Of a stretch of 64,000 bases of DNA, positions 10,432-18,591 are shown piece by piece. A program made the translations under genes and the position numbers. The number at the start of each line of letters is the position of its first letter. The stretch's first letter is position 1. The notes under the pieces were generated by a model, which worked only from the letters and a program-made list of their open reading frames with translations, was not told the DNA's origin and ran no database searches. The stretch is from Microbacterium sp. 2FI. GTDB lineage: Bacteria > Actinomycetota > Actinomycetes > Actinomycetales > Microbacteriaceae. The stretch is taken from assembly GCF_005502885.1 (NCBI RefSeq), contig NZ_SCMR01000003.1:1-64000 (forward strand). The letters are read 5' to 3'.

Positions 10432-11064
10432 ATGACCGATGTGCGTCGTCAGCCGCGCTCGCGTCCCGAGACGATCGCGCGTCGGCGAGACATCCTCGAC
10501 GCCGCGGTCGAGATCTTCGGGAGCAAGGGTTTCACAGGCGGAACGCTTCAGGAAATCGCCGATCAGGTGGGCATGACCCACGCCGGCATCCTGCATCACT
10601 TCGGCTCGAAGGATCAGCTCCTGCTCGAGGTGCTCCGGCATCGCGACGAGACCGACGTCGCCGATCTCGAAGAGCAGCACATTCCCGACGGCATGGCGCT
10701 GTTCCGGCACCTCGTGCGCACCGCCTTCGTCAACGCCCACCGTGCCGGCATCGTGCAGGCCTACGTGGTGCTCTCGGCGGAGTCGGTGACCGACGACCAC
10801 CCGGGGCGCGCGTTCTTCCAGAAGCGCTACGAGACGCTCCGGGGCGAGGTCGCCCACGCCTTCCAGGTCGTGTGCGCCGAGCAGGGCGTGACCTCGCTCG
10901 AGACGGTCGATCTCGCGTCGGCGAGCATCCTCGCCGTCATGGACGGCCTGCAGGTGCAGTGGCTGCTCGATCCCGACGTCGTCGACCTCGCGCGCGCGTC
11001 GGAGTTCGCGATCGAGGCGATCGTCGCCTCGGTGCTGACCCCGCAGCCCTCGCCGCTGGCCTGA
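10432..11064 (+). CDS. TetR/AcrR family transcriptional regulator
   Basis: This 210-residue protein carries the TetR N-terminal helix-turn-helix at about residues 15-62 (ARRRDILDAAVEIFGSKGF, then ADQVGMTHAGILHHFGSKDQL). A helical C-terminal ligand-binding domain follows (FRHLVRTAFVNAHRAGIVQAYVVLSAESV). It is divergent from the oligosaccharide ABC operon, so the simplest model is a ligand-released repressor of that operon and of itself. The ATG at 10432 is used; convergent serC begins only 10 bases after its stop. Confidence 0.88.
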   Translation: MTDVRRQPRSRPETIARRRDILDAAVEIFGSKGFTGGTLQEIADQVGMTHAGILHHFGSKDQLLLEVLRHRDETDVADLEEQHIPDGMALFRHLVRTAFVNAHRAGIVQAYVVLSAESVTDDHPGRAFFQKRYETLRGEVAHAFQVVCAEQGVTSLETVDLASASILAVMDGLQVQWLLDPDVVDLARASEFAIEAIVASVLTPQPSPLA

Positions 11065-11073
11065 TCGGCCGTA

Positions 11074-12243
<1,170 letters not shown>

Positions 12244-12391
12244 TCAACAGGAGATCTTGCGGGCGGGGCGTCCTGCGGAAGGCGACACCTCCTGTGGTCG
12301 CAGCTTCCTCCACAGGAGAGTCGGTGACCGGAGAGGTCCACAGGTCGGAGGAACCGGAATCCGTCGTGCCCGTGCGAGGCAGGGTTCATCC

Positions 12392-12799
12392 ATGGATTCC
12401 TTGATTCGGGCGGTCGCGAACCGGGGTGGGGTCGTGCGGACATCGGTGCTGATGGATGCCGGGTTCGGGCGTCGCGCGCTCGCGGGGGCGGTCGCCGACG
12501 GCGTGCTGGTGGCGCCCCGGCGTGGGTGGGTCGCGACGACGGATGCCGACGCATACCTCGTCGCGGCGGCTCGAGGGGGCGTGGTTCTCACGTGTGTGAC
12601 TCAGGCCAAACGTCTCGGACTCTGGGTGCTCGCGGAGGATCGGTCGCACGTCGCGGCCCCACCCACGGCATCCCGTCTCGCGATCACGAACGCGACCGTC
12701 CATTGGAGCCTTCCCGTGGTGCCGAGTGCGCCGCATGCTCTCGAGGGCGGCATCCTGGCTGCCGCCGAGAGATGGGCGGCAGAAGATAGGGTGTCCTAA
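12392..12799 (+). pseudogene. truncated AbiEi/DUF559-type protein (N-terminal remnant)
   Basis: The frame encodes 135 residues starting MDSLIRAVANRGGVVRTS, with a winged-helix-like N-terminus of the kind found in actinobacterial proteins that carry an AbiEi-like antitoxin domain followed by a DUF559/Vsr-like nuclease domain. Homologues of this kind are usually around 280-300 residues (recalled, not checked). Here the similarity stops after VPSAPHALE, the frame ends 20 residues later, and the nuclease half is absent. The next gene begins 30 bases downstream. I therefore read it as a deletion derivative; a functional short protein is possible. Confidence 0.6.
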
Positions 12800-12828
12800 G
12801 CCCCTTCTACCGGCGAGGACACCCCGAT

Positions 12829-13530
12829 ATGACCGATCTCATCGACACGACGGAGATGTATCTGCGCACGATCCTCGAGCTCGAGGAGGAGAACATCGTT
12901 CCCCTCCGCGCCCGCATCTCGGAGCGCCTCGGGCACTCGGGGCCGACCGTCTCGCAGACGATCGGCCGCATGGAGCGCGACGGACTCGTGGTCGTCTCGG
13001 AGGACCGCTCGCTCGAACTCACCCTCGCGGGTCGCCAGAAGGCCGTCGACGTGATGCGCAAGCACCGTCTCGCCGAGCGACTGCTGTCGGATGTCATCGG
13101 ACTCGACTGGGCCTACGTCCACGAAGAGGCCTGCCGCTGGGAGCACGTCATGAGCGAGCAGGTCGAGCGTCGCCTCGTCGAGCTGCTGGGCCACCCGACG
13201 GAATCCCCGTACGGCAACCCGATCCCTGGACTCGACCAGCTCGGCGACGTTCCGGCGACCGGGTTCGATCAGGGCGTCGTGGGTCTCGTTCGGCGTCTCA
13301 ACGAGGCCGGCGAGCCCATTTCGGGCACCGTCCGCCGCCTCGCCGAGCCCGCGCAGGTCGATCCCGAACTGCTGCAGCAGCTCAAGGGTGCCGGCGTCGT
13401 TCCGGGGGCGACTGGCGACTACCGCTACAACGAGGGGTACGTGCTGCTGCAGATGAACGGCAGCGACGAAGGGCTCGAACTGCCGGTCGAGATGGCCTCG
13501 CACATCTTCCTCGTCGACGACCGGGTCTGA
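12829..13530 (+). CDS. DtxR/IdeR-family metal-dependent transcriptional regulator
   Basis: This 233-residue protein has the DtxR layout: a winged helix (residues ~5-65, ISERLGHSGPTVSQTIGRMERDGL), the dimerisation/metal domain with HEEACRWEHVMSEQVERRL, whose His/Glu/His/Cys residues correspond to known metal ligands, and a C-terminal SH3-like domain (SGTVRRLAEPAQVD...). It likely represses iron-uptake genes when Fe(II) is bound. Length is normal for full IdeR. The gene stands alone behind the truncated DUF559-like gene. Confidence 0.88.
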   Translation: MTDLIDTTEMYLRTILELEEENIVPLRARISERLGHSGPTVSQTIGRMERDGLVVVSEDRSLELTLAGRQKAVDVMRKHRLAERLLSDVIGLDWAYVHEEACRWEHVMSEQVERRLVELLGHPTESPYGNPIPGLDQLGDVPATGFDQGVVGLVRRLNEAGEPISGTVRRLAEPAQVDPELLQQLKGAGVVPGATGDYRYNEGYVLLQMNGSDEGLELPVEMASHIFLVDDRV

Positions 13531-13630
13531 CCCCGGGACGGATGCCGGAACCCGGCGTCCGCGCGGTGCCCATGCGGCGTCCACACGGGGTCTGTCCGAC
13601 ACACCCCCAGGGTTCTGCCAGGTGGTGAAC

Positions 13631-13659
13631 GTGACAGATTCGTTACCTTCCGGTAGCCT
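13631..13659 (+). promoter_or_regulatory. candidate sigma-70-type promoter upstream of the M23 peptidase
   Basis: GTGACA at 13631-13636 and TAGCCT at 13654-13659 are separated by 17 bases, fitting an actinobacterial housekeeping promoter (TTGACA/TANNNT). They would give a ~145-base leader before the M23 gene. The leader is C/G rich; I looked for a c-di-AMP (ydaO) riboswitch, common before such genes, and did not find its conserved elements. Confidence 0.4.
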
Positions 13660-13809
13660 CGGAAAGTCCACTAGGCGAGAAGCCCGCCCACGGACCCCGC
13701 ACGGATTGCCTCCCCGGCTCGTCGTCCGCGCGGTGAAACCCGCACCAAGTGCCCCGACACACACGTGCCGACGAGCCAGCGCCCCGGCGCAGAGGCGCCG
13801 GAGGAAAAT

Positions 13810-14718
13810 TTGGCTGAAGAGATAGATTCGCCCGCGAACGAAACCGAGAGCGAGACGACGAGTCTGACGCGCCGTGCGCGTGACCGTCGCAAGGTGACCC
13901 GCCGTCCGGCGGCGGTCGCCCCCGTCGCCTCCCGTCCTGCGGCGAAGGCTCCCGCAAAGGCGCCACGTGCTCCGCGTCCCGCGGGGAGCATCAAGAAGCC
14001 GCTGCGGAGTCTCGTGATCCTCAGCATGGTCGGTGGCCTCGTCGCCACCGTCGCACTGCCCGCGTTCGCTGCGGCGCGTGTCCCCGAGGACGCCGTGACC
14101 ATCCAGCAGATGGCCGTCGACGACGCTCAGTCGCTCGTGGTCGCCTCCGACGCCAGCGGCGCCGAGCTGGTGCGCGAGAGCTACGCGGCGACCTCCGCCG
14201 AGGAGATCGCCAAGAAGAAGGCCGCCGAGGCTGCCGCTGCGGCGGCTGCCGCCCGCGCCCGTTCGGCGGCTGCCAGCGTCGCGACCGTGAACGTCGACCT
14301 CAGCATGGTGGCTCCCGGCAGCGGCGAGGTCCGCTGGCCTGTGAGCGGCTACACGATGGGTGAGGGCTTCGGCACTCGCGGCGGCGCCCACATGGGCATC
14401 GACATGCTCGCGCCCGCCGGCACCCCGATCTTCGCGGCCGCGGCCGGCGTCGTGCGCGTCTCGCAGGAGAGCTACGGCGGCTACGGCGTCGCCGTCACGA
14501 TCGACCACGTCATCAACGGCCAGCGCGTCGGCACCCTGTACGGGCACATGACGTGGGGAAGCCGTCAGGTCGTCTCCGGTCAGACGGTCGCGGCGGGCCA
14601 GATCATCGGACTCGTCGGCAGCACCGGTCGCTCGACCGCGAACCACCTGCACTTCGAGACGTATGTCAACGGCTCGAACGTCGACCCGTACGCCTGGCTG
14701 GCACAGAACGCGGGCTGA
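13810..14718 (+). CDS. M23 family metallopeptidase (membrane-anchored)
   Basis: The protein has a basic cytosolic N-terminus, one transmembrane helix (SLVILSMVGGLVATVALPAF), an Ala/Lys-rich helical linker, and a C-terminal LytM-type peptidase domain. Zn-ligand motifs HMGIDML (HxxxD) and HLHFETYVNG (HxH) are both intact. It should cleave peptidoglycan cross-bridges outside the membrane. I place the start at TTG 13810, preceded by GGAGG with a 5-base spacer, rather than the in-frame GTG at 13765, which has no ribosome site. That gives 302 residues. Confidence 0.85.
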   Translation: MAEEIDSPANETESETTSLTRRARDRRKVTRRPAAVAPVASRPAAKAPAKAPRAPRPAGSIKKPLRSLVILSMVGGLVATVALPAFAAARVPEDAVTIQQMAVDDAQSLVVASDASGAELVRESYAATSAEEIAKKKAAEAAAAAAAARARSAAASVATVNVDLSMVAPGSGEVRWPVSGYTMGEGFGTRGGAHMGIDMLAPAGTPIFAAAAGVVRVSQESYGGYGVAVTIDHVINGQRVGTLYGHMTWGSRQVVSGQTVAAGQIIGLVGSTGRSTANHLHFETYVNGSNVDPYAWLAQNAG

Positions 14719-14844
14719 TCGCCCGCTTGCCTGTCTGCCTCGCTCTCCGACACGCCATCCGCTGTTCACCACCCCGCGGCCCCCGCATGCCCGGGCGTGG
14801 GCTACCCTGAAACCCGACGCTGAGAGAAAGCGGAGGGAAGCCGA
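14719..14844. other. intergenic leader region
   Basis: Non-coding C-rich sequence follows the M23 stop. A TACCCT hexamer at 14803-14808 could be a -10 element for the short transcript below, but no convincing -35 lies 17 bases upstream. GGAGG at 14832-14836 is the ribosome site for the small frame that follows. Confidence 0.4.
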
Positions 14845-14955
14845 ATGGGCAGCACGCCACGCATCCGAACCATGGATGCGCTCGGGCGCCTTGTCCTTCG
14901 GCATCGTATGACCGGAAGCCACGGTACGACCGTGGCGCCATGGCGCTGTCTGTAG
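14845..14955 (+). CDS. candidate 36-aa small ORF with strong SD
   Basis: ATG at 14845 is preceded by GGAGG (spacer about 8) and opens a 36-codon frame (MGSTPRIRTMDALGRLVLRH...WRCL) whose TAG stop lies at the loop/right-arm boundary of a perfect terminator hairpin. Codon third positions are less GC-rich than in neighbouring genes, so coding is uncertain. The alternative is a short non-coding RNA with its own terminator; it does not resemble the SRP RNA, tmRNA or RNase P RNA. It lies between the M23 gene and the HNH gene, same strand. Confidence 0.35.
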   Translation: MGSTPRIRTMDALGRLVLRHRMTGSHGTTVAPWRCL

Positions 14956-14969
14956 ACAGCGCCTTTTTT
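14942..14969 (+). terminator. rho-independent terminator
   Basis: GGCGCTGTC-TGTA-GACAGCGCC is a perfect nine-base-pair stem with a four-base loop, followed directly by six T residues. It is a textbook intrinsic terminator, which ends the small transcript (and any M23 read-through) before the HNH gene. Confidence 0.9.
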
Positions 14970-15044
14970 CATACCCCTGCGCCCCTCGAAACGTCGTGAG
15001 TCGAATCACCGGGAAGCCGTCCCGGCCGTTCGAGAGGATGATCG

Positions 15045-15542
15045 ATGCGCACTCTGGTACTGAATGCCGGCTATGAGCCCCTGGCCGTAGTCTCCTTCAA
15101 GCGGGCCCTCGTGCTCGTGATGAACGACAAGGCCATGGTCGTGGAGCACATGGAGGGTGAACCCGTCTGGGGCACCCGACGCCCCTACGAACGACCGGCC
15201 GTCATCATTCTGACGCGCTATGTGCGCGTGCCGGGCGGGCGCAGCATCCCCGTCACGCGGCGCGGTGTGCTGCGTCGAGATGGTCACCGATGCGCGTACT
15301 GCGAGAAGTCGGCGTCGACGATCGACCATGTGCTGCCGCGGTCGCGCGGCGGTGCGGATTCGTGGGAGAACCTCGTCGCGTGCTGCCTGCGGTGCAACAA
15401 CGTCAAAGGCGACCGCACGCCGCAGGAGATGAACTGGGAGCTGCGCTTCGCCCCGCGTCCGCCGCGCGGCGCGCAGTGGACCGTGCGCGGCACGGATCGG
15501 ACCGATCCGCGGTGGGAGCCGTATCTCGCGCTCGCGGCGTGA
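15045..15542 (+). CDS. HNH endonuclease family protein
   Basis: This 165-residue protein has an N-terminal ~70-residue domain (MRTLVLNAGYEPLAVVSFKRA) typical of a widespread actinobacterial HNH family. Its C-terminal beta-beta-alpha metal nuclease has CxxC at 83/86, the catalytic IDHVLPRSRGG, then a second Cys pair in CCLRCNNVKGDR. The Zn knuckle and His general base are intact. The cellular role of the family is not defined. The ATG at 15045 follows GAGAGGATG-like purine-rich sequence. It is 12 bases upstream of the isochorismatase-like gene. Confidence 0.85.
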   Translation: MRTLVLNAGYEPLAVVSFKRALVLVMNDKAMVVEHMEGEPVWGTRRPYERPAVIILTRYVRVPGGRSIPVTRRGVLRRDGHRCAYCEKSASTIDHVLPRSRGGADSWENLVACCLRCNNVKGDRTPQEMNWELRFAPRPPRGAQWTVRGTDRTDPRWEPYLALAA

Positions 15543-15554
15543 TGGGATGGACCC

Positions 15555-16118
15555 ATGACCCGGGCCCTTCTCGTGATCGACATGCAGCGCGCTTTCGACG
15601 ACCTCGACTTCTGGGGTGCGACGACGAACCCCGCGTGTGAGGCGAACGTCGCATCTCTTGCGGCGGCCTGGCAGGCATCGGGCGAGCCGATCGTCGTCGT
15701 GCGGCATGACTCCGTCTCGCCCGGCTCGCCGCTGCATCCGGACAGCCCAGGCAACACGCTCGTCGGCCCGGTCGCCGCGATCGACCCGGCGCTGTTCGTG
15801 ACGAAGAACGTGAACTCCGCCTTCTACGGCGACCCGGATCTGCACGCCTGGCTGACGGCCGAGGGGGTCGGCGAACTCGTGGTGTGCGGCATCCAGACCA
15901 ATATGTGCGTCGAGACGACCGCGCGCATGGCGGGCAATCTCGGGTACGACGTGACCGTCGTCCTCGATGCGACGCGCACGTTCGATCTCCAGGCCGAGAT
16001 CTCGGGTATCGGCACCGTGACGCGTACGGCAGACGAACTCATGCTCACGACCGCTCTCGACCTGCAGGCGGGCGGCTTCGCGCGCATCGCGACGACGGCA
16101 TTCTTCACCGGCGCATAG
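15555..16118 (+). CDS. isochorismatase-family cysteine hydrolase
   Basis: This 187-residue protein has the catalytic triad of the nicotinamidase/isochorismatase family: Asp9 (LLVIDMQRAF), Lys84 (FVTKNVNSAF) and Cys118 (CGIQTNMCVETTAR). The cis-peptide motif before the Cys is also recognisable. The substrate cannot be told from sequence; amidase activity on small amides is likely. It probably shares a transcript with the HNH gene. Its stop lies 93 bases before the SOS cassette start. Confidence 0.88.
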   Translation: MTRALLVIDMQRAFDDLDFWGATTNPACEANVASLAAAWQASGEPIVVVRHDSVSPGSPLHPDSPGNTLVGPVAAIDPALFVTKNVNSAFYGDPDLHAWLTAEGVGELVVCGIQTNMCVETTARMAGNLGYDVTVVLDATRTFDLQAEISGIGTVTRTADELMLTTALDLQAGGFARIATTAFFTGA

Positions 16119-16176
16119 CATCGCTCGAGTATCGAACATAACTGTCGGAAGTAGGCGCTAACCTCATCTCCTGCAC

Positions 16177-16212
16177 TTGAAGCACTAGAACATCAGTTCT
16201 AGTATGTGGGAA
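16177..16212 (+). promoter_or_regulatory. SOS promoter with LexA box, apparently leaderless
   Basis: TTGAAG (16177-16182), a 17-base spacer and TAGTAT (16200-16205) form a promoter. The LexA box ACTAGAAC-ATCA-GTTCTAGT (16184-16203), a perfect eight-base inverted repeat containing GAAC-N4-GTTC, occupies the spacer and overlaps the -10. The ATG of imuA' is at 16212, seven bases after the -10, with no ribosome site between, so the mRNA is probably leaderless. Confidence 0.8.
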
Positions 16213-16937
16213 TGAGGGCGATGGTGAAGCATGCGGCTTCGCGCGCGCAGCGGCCTGTCGACGACGTGCAGCGTCTGCGCGCGCAGCTCGAGCGGGTGCA
16301 GGGGCGCAAGCTCGATGCGCCGGTGCTGCCGGTGCATCCCGCCCTCGCGTCGCTCCTGCCAGGCGGGGGGCTGCGGCCCGGCGCCGCGTACTCGCTGCCG
16401 CGCTCGACGTCGCTGCTGCTGGCGCTGCTGGCGCAGCCGTCGCAGTCCGGCTCATGGTGCGGCGTGGTGGGCATGCCGCAGCTCGGCGCCGAAGCGGCCG
16501 AGGCGCTCGGCGTCGATCTGTCGCGGCTCGTGCTGATCCCTGATCCGGGTGCGCGGTGGCTCGCGGTCACCTCGACCGTCGCCGAGGTGCTTCCGGTCGT
16601 CGCGGTGCGTCCGGTCGGGCGCGCGGCCGACGGCGAGGTCGCGCGGCTGGCGGCGCGCCTGCGCGATCGCGGCGCCGTGCTGCTCGTGCAGGGCCCGTGG
16701 CCGCAGGCCGAGGCGACGCTCGAGACTTCCGAGCCGGCGTGGTCGGGAGTCGGGCGCGGCCACGGGTACCTCGCCGGCCGCGACGTGACGATCAGCGCCT
16801 CCAGTCGCCGCTGGCCGGGGCCCCGGCGCGCGCGGCTGCTGCTGCCCGATGCCGCGGGCCACATCGCCGCGGCGCCCGAGCCCATCGTGCGCGATCAGTT
16901 CGAGTTCACGCGCATCGAGGCGCGGGCGGCGGGCTGA
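16212..16937 (+). CDS. ImuA'-like mutasome accessory protein
   Basis: This 241-residue protein (MRAMVKHAASRAQ...) is a RecA-like-fold relative without a clear Walker A motif; LLPGGGLRPGAAYSLPRSTSLLLALL occupies the position of the P-loop (GGGLRPGAAY). This is typical of actinobacterial ImuA' proteins. Its identity rests on context: it directly precedes imuB and dnaE2 behind a LexA box. ImuA' supports ImuB and DnaE2 in damage-induced translesion synthesis. The ATG at 16212 matches the predicted transcription start; an in-frame GTG at 16206 lies in the promoter. Confidence 0.78.
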   Translation: MRAMVKHAASRAQRPVDDVQRLRAQLERVQGRKLDAPVLPVHPALASLLPGGGLRPGAAYSLPRSTSLLLALLAQPSQSGSWCGVVGMPQLGAEAAEALGVDLSRLVLIPDPGARWLAVTSTVAEVLPVVAVRPVGRAADGEVARLAARLRDRGAVLLVQGPWPQAEATLETSEPAWSGVGRGHGYLAGRDVTISASSRRWPGPRRARLLLPDAAGHIAAAPEPIVRDQFEFTRIEARAAG

Positions 16938-16938
16938 G

Positions 16939-18570
16939 ATGGCTCTGGAGTCTCCCGTGCGGAGCCTCGTGCTGTGGTTCCCCGACTGGCCCGTGACGGC
17001 GGTGGGTGCCGTGTCGCCTGATGTCCTGCCCGCCGCCCCGGTCGCGGTGGTCGAGCGCAACCTCGTCGTCGCGTGCTCGGCGTCCGCGCGGGCCGAGGGG
17101 GTGCGTCGCGGCCAGAGGCGTCGCGACGCGCAGGCGCGATGCCCGGGGCTGCGCATCGTGGCGGCGGATGCTGCACGCGATCATCGCGCGTTCGCCCCGG
17201 TCGTCGCGCGCATCGAGGAGCGGGTGCCGGGGGTGCAGGTTGTGCGCCCGGGCCTGTGCGCGCTGCGGGCGCGGGGTCCTGCCCGCTACTACGGCGGCGA
17301 GGCTGAGGCGGCGCACATGCTGCTCGCCACGCTCCGCGACCTCGGGCTCGACGGGGTGCGGGCGGGGATCGCCGACGGACCCTTCACCGCCGAGCAGGCG
17401 GCGAAGGGCGGCACGAGCGACCGCGAGCCGGTGTTCGTCGTGCCCGGCGGCGGGGCTGCGGGCTTCCTCGCGCCGCTGTCGATCGCGGTGCTCGACGCCG
17501 CGTCGTTCGGTCGGGGGATGGCCCCGGCAGCCCCCGACCTCGTCGGGCTTCTCGCCCGGCTCGGCGTGCAGACGCTGGGAGAGTTCGCCGCGATGCCGCC
17601 CGACCGCGTTCGCGAGCGGTTCGGCGAGCGCGGCATCCGTCTCCACGCCCTGGCGGGCGGTCGCGATTCGCGTCCGGTCGAGCCGCGCACACCGCCGCCC
17701 GAGCTGCACCGCGAGGTCGCCTTCGAGCCGCCGCTCGAGATCGCCGACCAGGTGGCGTTCGCGATGCGTGTGGCCGCCGACGACTTCGTGGCAGCTCTCG
17801 GCGCTGTCGACCTCGTGTGCACCGAGCTGCGGGTCGTGCTCGTGGGGGATCGGGGTGAGCGGAGCGACCGGGTGTGGCTGCATCCGGGTTCGTTCGACGC
17901 GGCGGCCGTCGTCGATCGTGTGCGCTGGCAGCTCGCGGAAGACGTGGGCGAGCCGGGCACACCAGCTGTACCTGACAGAACAGCCCGGCTGCGCAGCGGC
18001 GTGACGCTCGTGCGGATCTCTCCCGAGGCGGTTGATGCGGCATCCCACCACGCCCCCGCGATCTTCGGATCCGCGCCCGAAGAACGGGTGCACCACGCCC
18101 TCTCGCGGGTGCAGGCGATGCTCGGGCATCGGGGCGTGCTGACGCCCGCGATCGGGGGCGGACGGTGGCTCGCCGAGCGGCAGGTGCTCGTGCCGTGGGG
18201 TGATCGGCACGAGCGTGGGCGCGCGGGGATCGCCGCCGACCGGGCGCGGCCGTGGCCGGGGAGCCTTCCCGATCCGCTGCCGGCGACAGTGTTCGCCGAG
18301 CCGCTGCCGGCCGAGGTGCGCTCGCTCGGCGGCGATCCGGTCGACGTCGACGAGCGGGGGAGCGTCTCGGCGGTGCCGGCGCAGCTGATCGAGGGGGGCA
18401 GGCGGCGGCGGATCGAGGCGTGGGCGGGTCCGTGGCCGGTGATCGAGCGGGGATGGGATGCCGCGCGCTCGCGCAGCGCGCACCGGTTCCAGGTGGTCGA
18501 CGCCGACGGCGCCGCGTGGCTGCTGGTGTGCGAAGACGGCGTCTGGACGGCGGAGGCGAGCTATGACTGA
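16939..18570 (+). CDS. imuB: ImuB, Y-family polymerase-like protein
   Basis: This 543-residue protein has a Y-family polymerase fold starting SLVLWFPDWPVTAVG, with a little-finger region and a long C-terminal part. Where active DinB enzymes have the acidic Ser-x-Asp/Glu pair, this protein reads VVRPGLCALRARGP, so catalytic carboxylates are missing. This fits ImuB, an inactive adaptor linking DnaE2 to the beta clamp. The ATG at 16939 begins one base after the imuA' stop; the longer open frame upstream overlaps imuA' and is rejected. Confidence 0.85.
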   Translation: MALESPVRSLVLWFPDWPVTAVGAVSPDVLPAAPVAVVERNLVVACSASARAEGVRRGQRRRDAQARCPGLRIVAADAARDHRAFAPVVARIEERVPGVQVVRPGLCALRARGPARYYGGEAEAAHMLLATLRDLGLDGVRAGIADGPFTAEQAAKGGTSDREPVFVVPGGGAAGFLAPLSIAVLDAASFGRGMAPAAPDLVGLLARLGVQTLGEFAAMPPDRVRERFGERGIRLHALAGGRDSRPVEPRTPPPELHREVAFEPPLEIADQVAFAMRVAADDFVAALGAVDLVCTELRVVLVGDRGERSDRVWLHPGSFDAAAVVDRVRWQLAEDVGEPGTPAVPDRTARLRSGVTLVRISPEAVDAASHHAPAIFGSAPEERVHHALSRVQAMLGHRGVLTPAIGGGRWLAERQVLVPWGDRHERGRAGIAADRARPWPGSLPDPLPATVFAEPLPAEVRSLGGDPVDVDERGSVSAVPAQLIEGGRRRRIEAWAGPWPVIERGWDAARSRSAHRFQVVDADGAAWLLVCEDGVWTAEASYD

Positions 18571-18591
18571 GCGCGTTCCCGAGGGGGTCTG

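Noticed and set aside
12244..12350. Repeated CACAGG/AGGAG strings as a possible repeat array
   Set aside because: Short, irregular and without constant spacing; not a CRISPR or an iteron set.
13660..13809. c-di-AMP (ydaO) riboswitch before the M23 peptidase
   Set aside because: Expected from family context, but I could not find its conserved blocks; the leader is only C/G rich.
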